In this document: positions 1 to 12,300 of the stretch, one piece after another
How positions within the stretch are numbered: the stretch's first letter is position 1
How the letters are laid out: each line of letters opens with the position of its first letter
DNA from: Owenia fusiformis
Taxonomy: Eukaryota; Annelida; Polychaeta; Sabellida; Oweniidae
NCBI GenBank assembly: GCA_903813345.2
Contig: CAIIXF020000007.1
Span: forward strand, 1,615,730-1,679,729
Direction of reading: 5' to 3'
Length of the DNA: 64,000 nt
Made by a program: the position numbers and the translations under genes
Notes under the pieces: model-generated
The model's input: only the letters and a program-made list of their open reading frames with translations
Told to the model about the DNA's origin: nothing
Database searches by the model: none

Positions 1-2
1 TA

Positions 3-362
3 TATGAACAAGCTAGCTTCTATAACTCTGATTACCAATATGCTCGCAAAACAATCTCAGATTCAGTGATATCCAAAATTGAAATGTATGACATGTTTAT
101 CAAGTATCATCACCTCCATGTTTTCCGGGCAATTGAACCAGCTCTGAAGCATCGATTTAGGGAACGTCATTGTAAGCCTACACTTACAGAAACAGCTTAT
201 AAACGATGCCTGAAGAGTATTGCCACAGGTCTGGCCAGTCGATCACAGCTAGCTTTGTTGATATTTGAGGAGCAGCGAAAAGTCGACAAGCTGCAAATAG
301 ATATAAAACACAGACAACATGATCCTAATGTTGAACTTATGAAACCTGATATGTTAAAATGA
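3..362 (+). CDS. 3'-terminal coding part of an unidentified gene
   Basis: A frame is open from the window edge and ends at a TGA at 360-362. About 119 residues are visible, rich in charged and aromatic residues (KIEMYDMFIKYHHLHVF, then RHRFRERH-like and EEQRKVDKLQ stretches). No transmembrane segment is seen, and the last 40 residues look helical or coiled-coil. The composition and the absence of stops fit a real terminal exon. Its true 5' exon boundary is not visible. I do not recognise the family and assign no function. It is transcribed toward WAC (tail to tail). Confidence 0.6.
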   Translation, partial: YEQASFYNSDYQYARKTISDSVISKIEMYDMFIKYHHLHVFRAIEPALKHRFRERHCKPTLTETAYKRCLKSIATGLASRSQLALLIFEEQRKVDKLQIDIKHRQHDPNVELMKPDMLK

Positions 363-2458
363 GAATTAGCGAGTAAATCCAATCAGGGGCCTGTTTTTTA
401 AAAAGTATTGTCAATCATGATTCTCAAATTTCAGTTGCCTTTTAATTTCATGAAAAAGGTTTGACATAATTGCTGTCCCATGGAGCAGATCCTTTTGATC
501 TGGGCCAGCTTATTTTTTAGCGCATGTGTGAATATAGAGTAACAACGGGTTTGTAAGTTTTGACCTGTACATGCACAATCCTAATGACAGTCTGTAACAT
601 ATATTACACAGGGGGAGACCATTTAGTGTCCAAGCAATTTGCAAATCATGGAGATACAAAAATCATTTTGATTTCTTTGTGATGGCCGTGTCTCCTAAAG
701 CCAACTCAACTGATAGAAAACCATTTACTTATATTCTAATTTACTAGATATGTTTTATAATATCAAAAAGTACAGTGATATTTAAGTTAGGCATTATGTG
801 CCATGTAGTGGTGTCAATTAACCGCTTGAGCATTAACCGGTTAACCGGGGGTTTTTACCGGTTAAAGTCGGTTAACCGGCGGGAAATTTGAACTGATAAT
901 TTCAAATGAAATCTTCATCTTCGATCTTGAAAGTTGAAACAAATTGGAAAAATGATATATCGGCGTTTATTTTTTACGTTCGTCAAGCTTTACTCTATTC
1001 TATGTAAGTAAGCGCGGGAAAGCAATGTGGCAGGGATTAAAGTTGCTGATTGGATGTTTGTAAGGAATTATCGGACCTATCACATGTATGAGTAGCTCAC
1101 ATGAAACTGACGCTTGAAAAACAAACAGATTAAAATGCAAAGTAAGCTCGGGAAAGCAATATGGCAGGGATTAAAGTTGCTGATTGGATGTTTGTAAGGA
1201 GTTATAGGACTTATGACATGTATGAGTAGCTTACGTGAAACTGACACCATAAAACCAAACGGATTAGCATGCAAAATAAGCGCGGGAAATCACAGAATTA
1301 TACACGGTCAACTAACCACCCATAAAAACACAGACCGGTTAAGGCATTATCGGCGGTTAACCGGTTAACCGGTTAATACTTGACACCTCTAGTGCCATGA
1401 CTTTCCTGCCTACATGGAGAACTTAATGAATTAGCCAGAATTCTCACTATTCTTGGCCTACCTTAATTGCAGACTTGCATCTATGCATCAAGCCCTTGTT
1501 TAATCCCTCATAAGGTTCTACACATGCTATTACAAATACCTAGGTGGCAGAGACTTTTTGCATATGCAAGAGACTCCCTATTAGTAACAAAATTTAGCAT
1601 CAGAGGCTTTCATATTATCCATTGTGAAACCTTAGTATATACATGTAGTAATACTCCAAAAACAGCAAAATGAACAATTGTATATATAGATTTTATTTAC
1701 TGGGAGGGATTGAATATGGAATTTATATAGAGGGCCTATATGATATTTCCAGAGGGACCACGGCAAAATGAACAATTGTATATTCTGTTACATTTTAGGT
1801 GTGAATTTGAACAAGCAACACTTCAAAATATATGGCTTTAGCTCTATCTAGTGTACTATCTAGTCTTTTTGTGCAACTTCACAACTTGGTATTTTGTCAA
1901 CAGTGACATCTTTACATGCTTTGTGTTTTTTGTGAGTGCTGCATGCATGCAGTGTATTATTCTATGGTATATACCCTTTAACTAATATTTACCCATTTAC
2001 CAGAAAATGTGACCTATTTTAAGTGAAAAATGTTCTTTTCAATGAAGATACAATGTATTATCATATGATCTGTAAAATGAAGCCTCCTGATAGGTCAGTT
2101 CTTGTGCTGTACCAATCTGTATTGCTACCGAGATTGTCTCCATTGATCATCTCGATATTCTGTATTGGCACTCGACTTCGTCTATCCAATACGGAATTTC
2201 TCGAGCAGAATATATCCTGTATTGCACTTCAAATCATTAAATAACTTATACCTTTGTTTATAGAAAATTTTATCCAAATAAAACAGACTTCAATTTCTCG
2301 GACAGTAAAACTGGACGACAATCATTGTAGGCCTTATCCGATCGTATTGTATAATAATCATGTAATGTTTAATATATGTAATATGTTTGCGTAATATGTG
2401 TAAATGAAATAAACAATGTATTAGACACCAGTGCAATGAATTGTTTGATGCTTTTATT
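363..2458 (+). other. 3' UTR / flank of the left gene
   Basis: No coding signal. Candidate polyadenylation signals AATAAA lie at 2277-2282 and 2408-2413 (+). A hAT MITE occupies 806-1391. The remaining ORFs are short and without composition bias. Confidence 0.4.
806..1391. mobile_element. hAT-type MITE with perfect 8-bp TSD
   Basis: The ends are inverted (TAGTGGTGTCAA at the left; TTGACACCTCTA at the right). They are flanked by identical GTGCCATG at 798-805 and 1392-1399, the 8-bp duplication typical of hAT insertion. Subterminal sequence is packed with CCGGTTAACCGG-type palindromes. The centre carries a tandem duplication of about 130 bp (about 1010-1140 and 1141-1270). There is no transposase, so it is non-autonomous. 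Confidence 0.88.
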
Positions 2459-3114
2459 ATGTCCCCACCACATAGTGTGGGGCCATATTGTCTGCCTAGG
2501 CACGTCCGTCTGTACGTCCAGCAGTTTTCTCCAAAACCGCTACAGATATCACCTTCAAATTTTCAGGAATAACTTATGAGTGCATACAGATGTGGATGAA
2601 ATTTTTTTAAACTCGATACGTACTTCCTGTCGGCCATTTTGAAGTCACATGCTAAAATACTCGTCTGCAAACTTTAAGAACAACCTCACAGTTGCTTGAA
2701 CATTTTGTTCAGCTCACTTCATTCTAGATCTGATTAGGTTTTGGACCTGTTAGCTCAGTCATGGCAGCCATTTTGAATGTCTTGAGAAAAGTTAGCACGC
2801 GATGATACTTTGTATCATATTAAATGGTGTTTTTGAGTTTTCATACTTTAACTATTTAGTAGCTTCATAAATAATTTCAGGTGTGCTTTATTGTAAAAGC
2901 CTATGTTATTGTTAACAGTAGTTATATGTGATAATTTTGTAAAAAGAAATCAGCAAAAACTCATAATCACATTTTAATTGTCGGCCATTTTGGATTTTCC
3001 GTCCTAAAATCTTGTCTGTGAAGTCTTGTCTACGCGTTTTCAGGTGAACCATTTTGTAGATCAATTTCATTTCAAAAATTTGCAGTATATAGGATCACCC
3101 ATTGGTGGGGACAT
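2459..3114. mobile_element. TIR element with ATGTCCCCACCA ends
   Basis: Inverted ends ATGTCCCCACCA (2459) and TGGTGGGGACAT (3114) enclose about 650 bp. The inside has a TCCGTCTG-rich subterminal stretch and repeated CGGCCATTTTG blocks. It has no coding capacity. The style matches the elements at 36091 and 44390-50810. Confidence 0.65.
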
Positions 3115-3307
3115 GTTGTACACATTTGTGTTCTTGTTTTGTAAAGTGAATCTTAGGATATAAATCTTCAGATTTATTACAATTAGCAAGATGTCATGGT
3201 TGCTCCTCATAAGAATATCCACTGCATGATTTTGTTATGGAATTCCCTTGACATTTTCCAGCATTACTTTTATGTTGTTATAGTCTCAAACCTTTTTGTG
3301 AAGGTGT

Positions 3308-3360
3308 TTGGCAGTTGGTATCTGTAACAAATGGCAGGTGGTGACATTTTGCATGTTAAT
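3308..3360 (+). repeat. Dispersed repeat R1, copy 1
   Basis: Contains ATCTGTAACAAATGGC followed by GGTGGTGACATTTTGC. The same segment recurs near 22826-22866 (+), in diverged form at 38385-38435 (+), and reverse-complemented at 8113-8150. Confidence 0.6.
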
Positions 3361-3815
3361 GCCTTATTTGAATTTGCAATTAAATGTACTTCATTGATTA
3401 TCATTACTTGAAACCACTATAAGGCACACTAGTTTTTAACTTGGGAGGAGGTTGATTCTCTAAAGTTAGGGAAAATTCACAATATTCGTTTTAAATTTGT
3501 TGCATCCCTTTTGCAATATCTTTATGAAATCAAGTGCACTGTCAGATCGTCAAAAGGATTATTCAGAACTTTTTGCCAATACACAATTGAAATGTTCAAC
3601 CAACTGGGAAATCAATAAACTGAAATCTAACATCAAGTAATATTTTTACAATTTATTCTTCTTCAATGAATATAGCATATAACATATATAGACATGATTG
3701 AAACCAGTAGTCTGGCTGTATTCACTATTCACCTATTTGAAGATTTGCCACCTGAATGAAGTAACATTCTTAAATACTCCATCTATTGATTATAAGACTG
3801 TTGTATCACCTCTTA

Positions 3816-3926
3816 CTGTGGTATATACAATATATACACACACAAAAAATTACTGTGGTATATACAATACATACGCACCAACAATTACTGTGGTATATAC
3901 AATATATACACACAAACAATTACTGT
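3816..3926. repeat. Tandem repeat, three units of about 35-38 bp
   Basis: Three consecutive units beginning ACTGTGGTATATAC and continuing through a TATACACACA-type stretch to CAATT. Small differences separate the units. Microsatellite-like, with no coding meaning. Confidence 0.75.
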
Positions 3927-6288
3927 AAATCGAACAAACATGAATTCTCAATTTTATAAGAATAATTACTTGTATTACATGAAATCAAATACTATTACTA
4001 GGTGTTATATACCTTCTTATCAAACTGAAACGTCTATGATGCAACATTACCAAAACTCAGACTATCCTCAAGCCACTGTGACTTCCTCACACACATGTCA
4101 CCGCAACAAGCTTGAGAATAAAATGGGAGAAGGAAGGTCAAAATGCTTGATACAAGACTAAAACTTAACGTTTTTACTCATTGTAGATTGTACACAATTA
4201 TTGTGCCATGTGACAAACTGATTATGTGAGTGACACTCATATTCTGTGTCACATTAGTATTGGTGAAGTACAGGCAATGTGGTACACAAATCAACTGTTT
4301 TGAACATGAAATGTTATTTATTAACACAGAAACAATAATAATTTAATTATATATATCATATAAATAAAACACAGATTGTAAGATGGATTCCAAGAACACC
4401 TAATTAGAGTGAGAGACATTCATACAAAAAATAATAAAATATTTGCTCAAAGATTGTGCACATTGAGTACCATTATTCTACAGCTTTATTCGAATGTGCA
4501 TCTGCAAGAACATTATTGTTTCCCCGATAATATTTGAACTTTTTGAAAATGTGTGAACTCAGAAATCATACAACAGTACCATCCATAACATTATAATGGT
4601 ACTTAATGTAACCAGGGTAACATTGCAATGGTACCATTTGAACATATTGACACTTTATTCACAGCATATGTTTACATTATAGCGTTACTATGGTTACAGA
4701 TCCAAGATCCTACCATTTGCAACCATGGTAACATAAAAATAATCAACACCTAGGCAGGCAAAGTCCACGTTTATGTACAAGAGGCATTTCAGGCCTCGCC
4801 TAGTGAGTTACATAAATACTAGTTAGTGTCTATGTACAGACTCGACCACAGCATTCTCCAGGCTGCAACATGTATGTGCTAACACTGAATACTACTGTTC
4901 ACTGTACATCAGCATTTGAAGCATACTTTTGCACATCAATATAGGCTCCAAGTAGCATGGCAACCTATGATGCATTCATAAAACTACTGTATTGAGTAAC
5001 ATTAGCACCAATTCTCAAGCCTGTGTTTTAGTTTCTATGCATACTTGTACTGTTTTCATTTTCTTGTGTGTTAAAATTCAAATTTGTTCTGAACATCTTT
5101 AGAGTGGATAGGGTAAGTAAATTCTATGTTTAACATTATTTTGTGGAATCATAATTTGTGTTTAATTATGTAGTTGTAAATACATACCTTATTGAAATAG
5201 ATAAATAAAATATGATATAGTCAGTGGATTATTTTCGAAAATACCACATAGACCAAATTAAAGATGATGTAGTTCTAATAAAAATAAAGAGATGTCAGGG
5301 GGAACACTTAAAAATTTATTTGATCTAGGAATTCCTTAGTTATCAAAGGGATCATGTCGATTCCACCAAAAAATTCATAAGTAGATTGAAATACCAAAAA
5401 CCATGGATATATGGTTATGTACACAAGCAATGAAAGAACTGACATGGTATGAATGTGTCTTGCAACTGACAGACAGTGCGTAAACATGATAATGCAAAGT
5501 TGAACCATAGATAAAACAAATAAATAATCAATTACAAAACCAGGACTGGTGACATTTCTAATCACATCTTAAAAAAATAAAATCATTTTTAATACAAACA
5601 GATTTTTGTATGCATAAATCATTTTGGAACATATTTCACTAGGCTGTTAATTTACAAAGTATTGTGATTTATAAAATTAAGTATACCTTGTACGTACATC
5701 ATGCAAGTCATTGTAAGATCAGAACATTATCATTATGTCACAATGCTATATGTTATCATGTAATATTTCACTTATTTTCCATGTTTTGTTCTAGCTCTAT
5801 CCAAACCCTACATAGTGGTGATGTCAACATAAATCTTCACCACAATCTGACAAAACTAGCTACCCTAACCTGGCCTTATTCATTACTCAGCAAATGTACA
5901 TTTTATACAATAATATATTACAATTCTAAAATAAAACTAGATTACACAAGGATGGTGTCTCTTAAAATTAAATGAGCAAAATGAATTGAAGAAATACGAC
6001 TTATAATTTAAGACTAATTAGCATTGAAAATTATCCTGGTGTCCCTTTCTCAAAAATACGAATTAGGATTCGTGAAATGAATTTGTACAAGACAATTGAA
6101 TTTCACAGATCAGAGCACACAATATTTTGAAATAGCTATGTAAAATGAATGAATTAATGATTATGAAAAGTGATACGTTAGGAAAACATAGTTGTAGAAG
6201 CCACACAAATGACAATGATTTAAGAAAACACCATCCTTTGTTAAGACTGCATTTAAACTCTAGATTTTGCCGAGTGGCTCTGGAGGTG

Positions 6289-6391
6289 CTATTTGGGCGG
6301 TGTCTCCGTGGCAACGGGGCGTGATGGCATATACGTTGTTTGGTTCTTTAAGCTCTCCAGATCTTTAATTTGCTGTCGTAAAAATAATATT
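6289..6391 (-). CDS. WAC: WAC terminal coding exon 12
   Basis: Encodes [20 protein letters not shown], then a short tail ending ATETPPK and TAG at 6291-6289. The coiled-coil end matches vertebrate WAC. The [12 protein letters not shown] tail extends beyond it. Confidence 0.95.
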
Positions 6392-9300
6392 CTGAAAGAA
6401 AAACACAAATCAATCGTTACATGTCTGGAAGTTCTTAAACCAAAGACATCCTTCTTAAGTATTCATTATTTTCTTAATTTCCTGATATCCATAGAATAAA
6501 ACATACTCATTTACGAATATAGATAAGATAGTACGAATAGGAATTCTTCAATGCTTACCTTTGTTCTTGTAAGGTGGCCTGTATTTCCGCTACCCTGACT
6601 AAAGATCGTGCTTTCTTCAAATCAGCAGAGACCTTGGTGCAGTGAAGATTGCCGATTGTGTGAGCCTCGTCCGCATAGCGACATGCCTGAAAATTTGATA
6701 ATTTTACATGCCAGGAATTTCTTGTTCCATATTTACAGTACGCGGAAAATCTGTTAACCTGAAGTTTTCTTTTTGAAATTTTCATTGAAAAATTCATTTT
6801 TATTGGATTCTATTCTAAAATTTATGAGTATGCCATGGCTGTGCATGCAGTGATTACAATGAACTGGGACACACTCACATGAACAGAGTGTCTTAAATCA
6901 CAGATATATAAACATAGCATCGCAAAATCTCTTAAGGCAACAGTGTCGTGAAACGACGACCACCAAACCACTACAATATTTCTCAGTAAATTAAATTTTA
7001 GAGTTTATATGAGTATGTTATCAATCTCTACCTGTCTGTCAAAATGGTCCCCTGGCCAGCCCCTGACATGACCCAGTAGGCTGTCTTTGTAGTAGTTACT
7101 GAGGGAGGGGGTAAGGTGAACACTGGGCTGTTGTACAGGTGGAGCACTGATGTTGCTGCTATTTGCTGGCAAGTCTTGGGAACTACCGTCACTGGGAGCA
7201 GGACTCACTGCCCTGCAATGTAAAAATATTGAATATGAAATGCTTGTGAAACAAATTTTTTTTTTAGATTTAGAAAATTATAATTTTGACATTACACATT
7301 GATATGAATAAATAATAATCATTTCTTTTGAGCCACATGGTCACAAAAACAGTCTCAATAACACAAGTGTTAATTTCGAAAGATCCAAATGGAGTCCTAC
7401 CTTGGAGATCTGTGGCTGTTTGGGGAACAGGGTGGGCTCTGGTGCCCTAGGGGATGGTGCTCCTGGTGGTGTCTCTCAGACTCCAAGTTGGGGGTGTGGT
7501 TCATCTGCTCCATGTGAGGGGACACCTGCACTTGTGGAGATTGATCTATAGTTGACCGAGGAGAGTGCCCTGTATCTGAATATACAAAATTGGTTTCAAC
7601 TCAAGATGTTCTGTTCCTTTTTAGGTTGCTCTCTAAATCCCTCAACATTCACCATGATATAATTCCCGTTTCCTTATATCTTAGATTTTAAATATAAATT
7701 CTTGATTTAAGACAAAAATCTATGTGCATTTAAAATATTTTATCTAAATGCTACTATCGAAATAATTATCCTTAACATTTTACACGAAGGATTATTATAA
7801 TGACAGCCTACAACACCAGGCCATTGTTTTGACAGGTTAACCAATATAAATTGTTTTTTCATTAAAATGTTAATACTGACAACATATTCCATGTTAATAT
7901 GTACTTACTGTGTTGATGCTTGCTAACTCTTGTACTAAGAGCCTTGTGCAACTTCTGAAGAGTTTGTAAAGCTGAAGTAAACAAAACAAAGATGTTAGTT
8001 CACTATAAATCAGCAATTTAATAACTGGATTTTAATTTCAAACAATGTATAACATCATTTCTTAACTACATGTACATATATGGTCACTATAACAAACAAT
8101 ACAAAAACATGCAAAATGTAACCATCTGCCATTTGTTACGGACGCCAAACTCCATATGCCGAACTCTGAATGCCTTGTAGCCAAAAACTGTCCCCTGACA
8201 TGTATTTTACGAGGGTAAGTCGAAGCCATAAGCTCAAAGTCCCATTTTTCTTACCTTGCTGAGTGAGCTGTTGGTTGTCTACTTTCTGTAGAGTCTTCTC
8301 ACCCAGATGTGTTATTAACTGTGGTATTGCCATAGATGTGGGGGTGCTCACTGTGGGATAGCTGTGATTATATGAAGGCGTAGATGTGGGTGGGGTTCCA
8401 TGGATTATCCCAGGGGTGCTATTAGGGGGGTAGTGTGGGGTACTACTAGGGTGAGACTGCCGAGATGGAGGACGTGAATTAGTTGGGGTTGACCCAGGTG
8501 AGATGTCCATATCTTCTTCATGTTGGTTGTCTGAAAATACACAATACGCACATAAATTACACATTACACACATGCAGTGAAAATTATAGGAACATAACAC
8601 ACATGTTTAACAACACAGTATGCTCACGGCAAATGGTCTCCCCAGCATTCAAAGCAACAACGTGTTGCTCCAAGTGAACAATACTGCGATATTTGGTAAC
8701 ACATAAATTCTAGGACAATGATGAAGCAATTGTAAATTTTCACAGAGTCAATTTGCCTTCACCAATGGTGAATATGAGGTTTGAATTTGCTTCATCATCC
8801 ATTTGAGTTCTTCTGATATCAGAAATGTTTGAGATTTTTTGGGAGTTTAAAACAATCAAAACTTTATTTGATTGCATAACGAAGAATTTGGAATTCAGAT
8901 TTTGCCTTGTTTAGCTGAAATAAAAGGAGTATCAATATTGAATTTCTTTGGTCCCAGTTAGCTTCATCTTGATGCAGAACAGAGATTCTCATAAGGAACC
9001 GGCCTCTAAACTTTGAATCAAATTCGACAAGTGGTATTTGAGTTATCAATGCTTTAAAAACATTTACAAATATTCACCCCACAACTTTGAAGTATTTTAA
9101 TGGTGGCAATTCTAATTAGTACTTAATTCTGAAGTCAAACAATTGAAGATGCAGTCTTCAAACACAAGGAATAAATGACAAAAAATCACATAGCTTGATA
9201 AGCAAAAGGATGAAGACAAAAAACTTTATCATTTCAATAATTATGTCAAAGGAGCACAAATTCTGGTTATTTGGGTTTAAATTGAATTGATCTTAACCCT

Positions 9301-12300
9301 TAGAGTGCTGATTTGTTTTGGACGTGCATTCCATGGAGACTGACTTGTTTGGGGATTGATTCCCCATTTCAGACATGCATTTAGAACCTGATCATACTAG
9401 AAGTATGATGCATGCATGTATCATATGGATGCAATATAATAGCTAAGTCACTTAAAATGCCATGAAAAAGCATTTAAGAGTTACGAAGGAGTCATCTAAT
9501 CCTATAAATTGACTAGAAGACAAAGTTAACGACAGAGATTTGTCTGAAAATTTTCAAAATATTCTAATCACCATTTACCCACATATCAATGATATTTCCT
9601 TCATTTTCACAAGTTAAAATGATAGATTTACCTCTATCATCACCTGGTCATATATTGTGATTGATTTCCTCATATTTGATGAGTATTCTTCAATTTAATC
9701 CAAAAAATAAAAAATTGTTCACTTCCGGTTTCGAACTTCCGGTCAATATTTTCGAAATAAAAAGTTTAGAAATACATGTATTTCTGTTTCATTAATTATT
9801 GTGGCTATTCAACTTATTTTGTAATAAGGCACAGACGTGAACAATATCGTACCTAAAACACAGCATTGTGGTCTTGTTGACCAAGAAAGCAAGATGGCCA
9901 CAGAAAAGTTAATCTGACCTCTAGAACTTATCACTGTGTAACTTATGTAAAAATTTGAATGGTTTGGCTGGAAACCTGTAGACAAGTCTTGAAAGTGAAG
10001 ATTTTAGGACGGACAATCCAAAATGGCCACCTTAAAATTTACCCAGAATGCCGAAAAACCAATCAGTTCTTGACGTTGATATGTAGAAACATCCCTGAAA
10101 ATTTCAGATGAATCCCTCAAATGGTTTGGCTGGAAACCTGTAGACAAGTCTTGAAAGAAGATTTTAGGACGGAAAATCCAAAATGGCCACCTTAAGATTT
10201 ACCCAGAATGCCCAAAAACTAATCAGTTCTTGACGTTGATATGTAGAAACATCCCTGAAAATTTATAGATGAATCCCTCAAATGGTTTGGCTGGAAACCT
10301 GTAGACAAGTCTTGAAAGTGAAGATTTTAGGACGGAAAATCCAAAATGGCCACCTTAAGATTTACCCAGAATGCCCAAAAACTAATCAGTTCTTGACGTT
10401 GATATGTAGAAACATCCCTGAAAATTTCAGATGAATCCCTCAAATGGTTTGGCTGGAAACCTGTAGACAAGCTGAAAAGTGAGACGCCGCCCGCCCGCCC
10501 GCCAAGCTGACTACAATATCGTACCTTTTGTTAGGTACGATAAAAATATGTTGTATGAATGTTAACAACACCATCAACTATCAAAACCATCACATTTGGA
10601 GAAGAATAGCGGCAAATTATGTAAGGTAAAGACTTCTGACTTTTTGCAAACACTTTCATCATTATCAAGCGATTAAACTTGCTGATTGTCTACATGGAAT
10701 GTTACATCAAAGCGAGGGTCTCAATCTAACCAAACAAGTGACCAAGCTGATGAAATATGAAGTTAATTTTGGATAAACAGAATTTCATTTGAATTTTGTG
10801 ATTATTGAAACATCATTGATCAAAGAGCCAAGAAGTCTGCCAAGTCCCAAAACAATGCTTTTAGGAATTTCTTAAAGATGCAATATACCATACATTTCTC
10901 TCCCAGACAATCAATTAGTGTCCCATTATTTTTGCTTATACAGGGTGTCAAATAAGTCCCGTCCCCCCCCCTACAGCCAAAACAGGAAAAGATGGTACAT
11001 AGTGTGATATACCATTGGAAAGATCGTCCAAAGTTAAGTTGATTGGCATATATCTGACACTTGTCAATCAATGTCACAAATTGCTACATTGTTGCAATTA
11101 AGGTGCCCGTATATATAAAAAGGCGGCAATTCAGCAGATTTTTGAAAACCAGGCATCAGTAATGCCATTCAAGAAAAGTCTGTCAAGATGGCAACATATG
11201 TATCTGATAGTGAGATACAACAATTTGTAGATAGAGTAAGATGTGTTGCATACAGAGAGGCAATGGACAGTGGTGCAGACTTTATTTGTAAGAAATGGAT
11301 AGCGAAGAAGATTAAAAGATCTGACAAGTTTGTTCAAAGATGCTGGAAAAAGCCGTATGATGAACTTGTTACACAATCAAGATGTGGTGCTCCTGAAGTC
11401 CTTTCTCCTGCATCAAAGGAAGTTATATGGGATGGATCAGCTAAAAAGAGAAAGAGTTGTACTGAAGTGGCCAGAGATATCAAGATGAAGCGTGGCAAGG
11501 TGGTGTCAAGACAATTGGTGCACAATTATCGTGTTCGCGAAGGCCTTAAGGCATGGCACATTATTCCTAGACCATTGAAGAATGAATCCCAAAAAGCAGA
11601 TCGCCTTTGGTTTATTAACTTTTTGAGAGATTGGGATGAGGATGACTTCCTCCATTTGGCTCCTTCTGATGAGTTTTTTGTGTATACAATAAGAAAGCCA
11701 AACCATCAGAATGACCGTGTATGGGCTAAACGGCGTGATGATTGTAGTGATTTGCTAGTGCGAGAACAGTTGGCATGGCCCCAATGCATAGGGATTTTCC
11801 TCTTATTTACGGCAAAGAAGATGATGTGGATTATTAAAGAGGATGGTCAGAAATGGACCGGGGATTACTTCCGTGATACAGTTTTAAGGGGGAGGGTAAT
11901 ACCCTTTCTAAGAAATCCTCAGAATGTGATTGAGCCATCCCAAGTGACTTTGTTACATGATAAGGCCCCTTGTATGAAGGCATTGGCTACACAAGATCTC
12001 CTCAAGCAGTCAAAAATTGACTTTTTTGGGAATGATGACTATCCTAGTAATAGTCCGGACTGTAATGCGTGCGAACATATGGGATCCATAGTTAAGGATA
12101 GAACAGAGGCACTTATGGATGAGGAACCCATAGAGAACAGAAATTCAAAGGATGCTTTATTAAAAAACTTGAAGAAAGTACTAAAAAGTCTTGAAAATGC
12201 ACATGAACTTTTTGACGTTTTGCTTAAGTCATATCCGTCTCGTTTTGACGCCATAAAAGCTGCTGGAGGGGGACATACCAACTATTAAAGAAATCATCAG

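Larger units (their letters stand above)
3115..6288. other. Convergent intergenic region and WAC 3' UTR
   Basis: No protein gene seen. The part next to 6289 is the 3' UTR of WAC on the minus strand. Candidate minus-strand polyadenylation signals (TTTATT on this strand) occur at 5315-5320, 4485-4490 and 4317-4322, and I cannot choose between them. Confidence 0.4.

Noticed and set aside
8136-8254. Extension of WAC exon 7 past its donor
   Set aside because: The frame stays open but runs into an inverted R1 repeat. The GTAAGA donor and phase match with exon 8 favour splicing at 8255.
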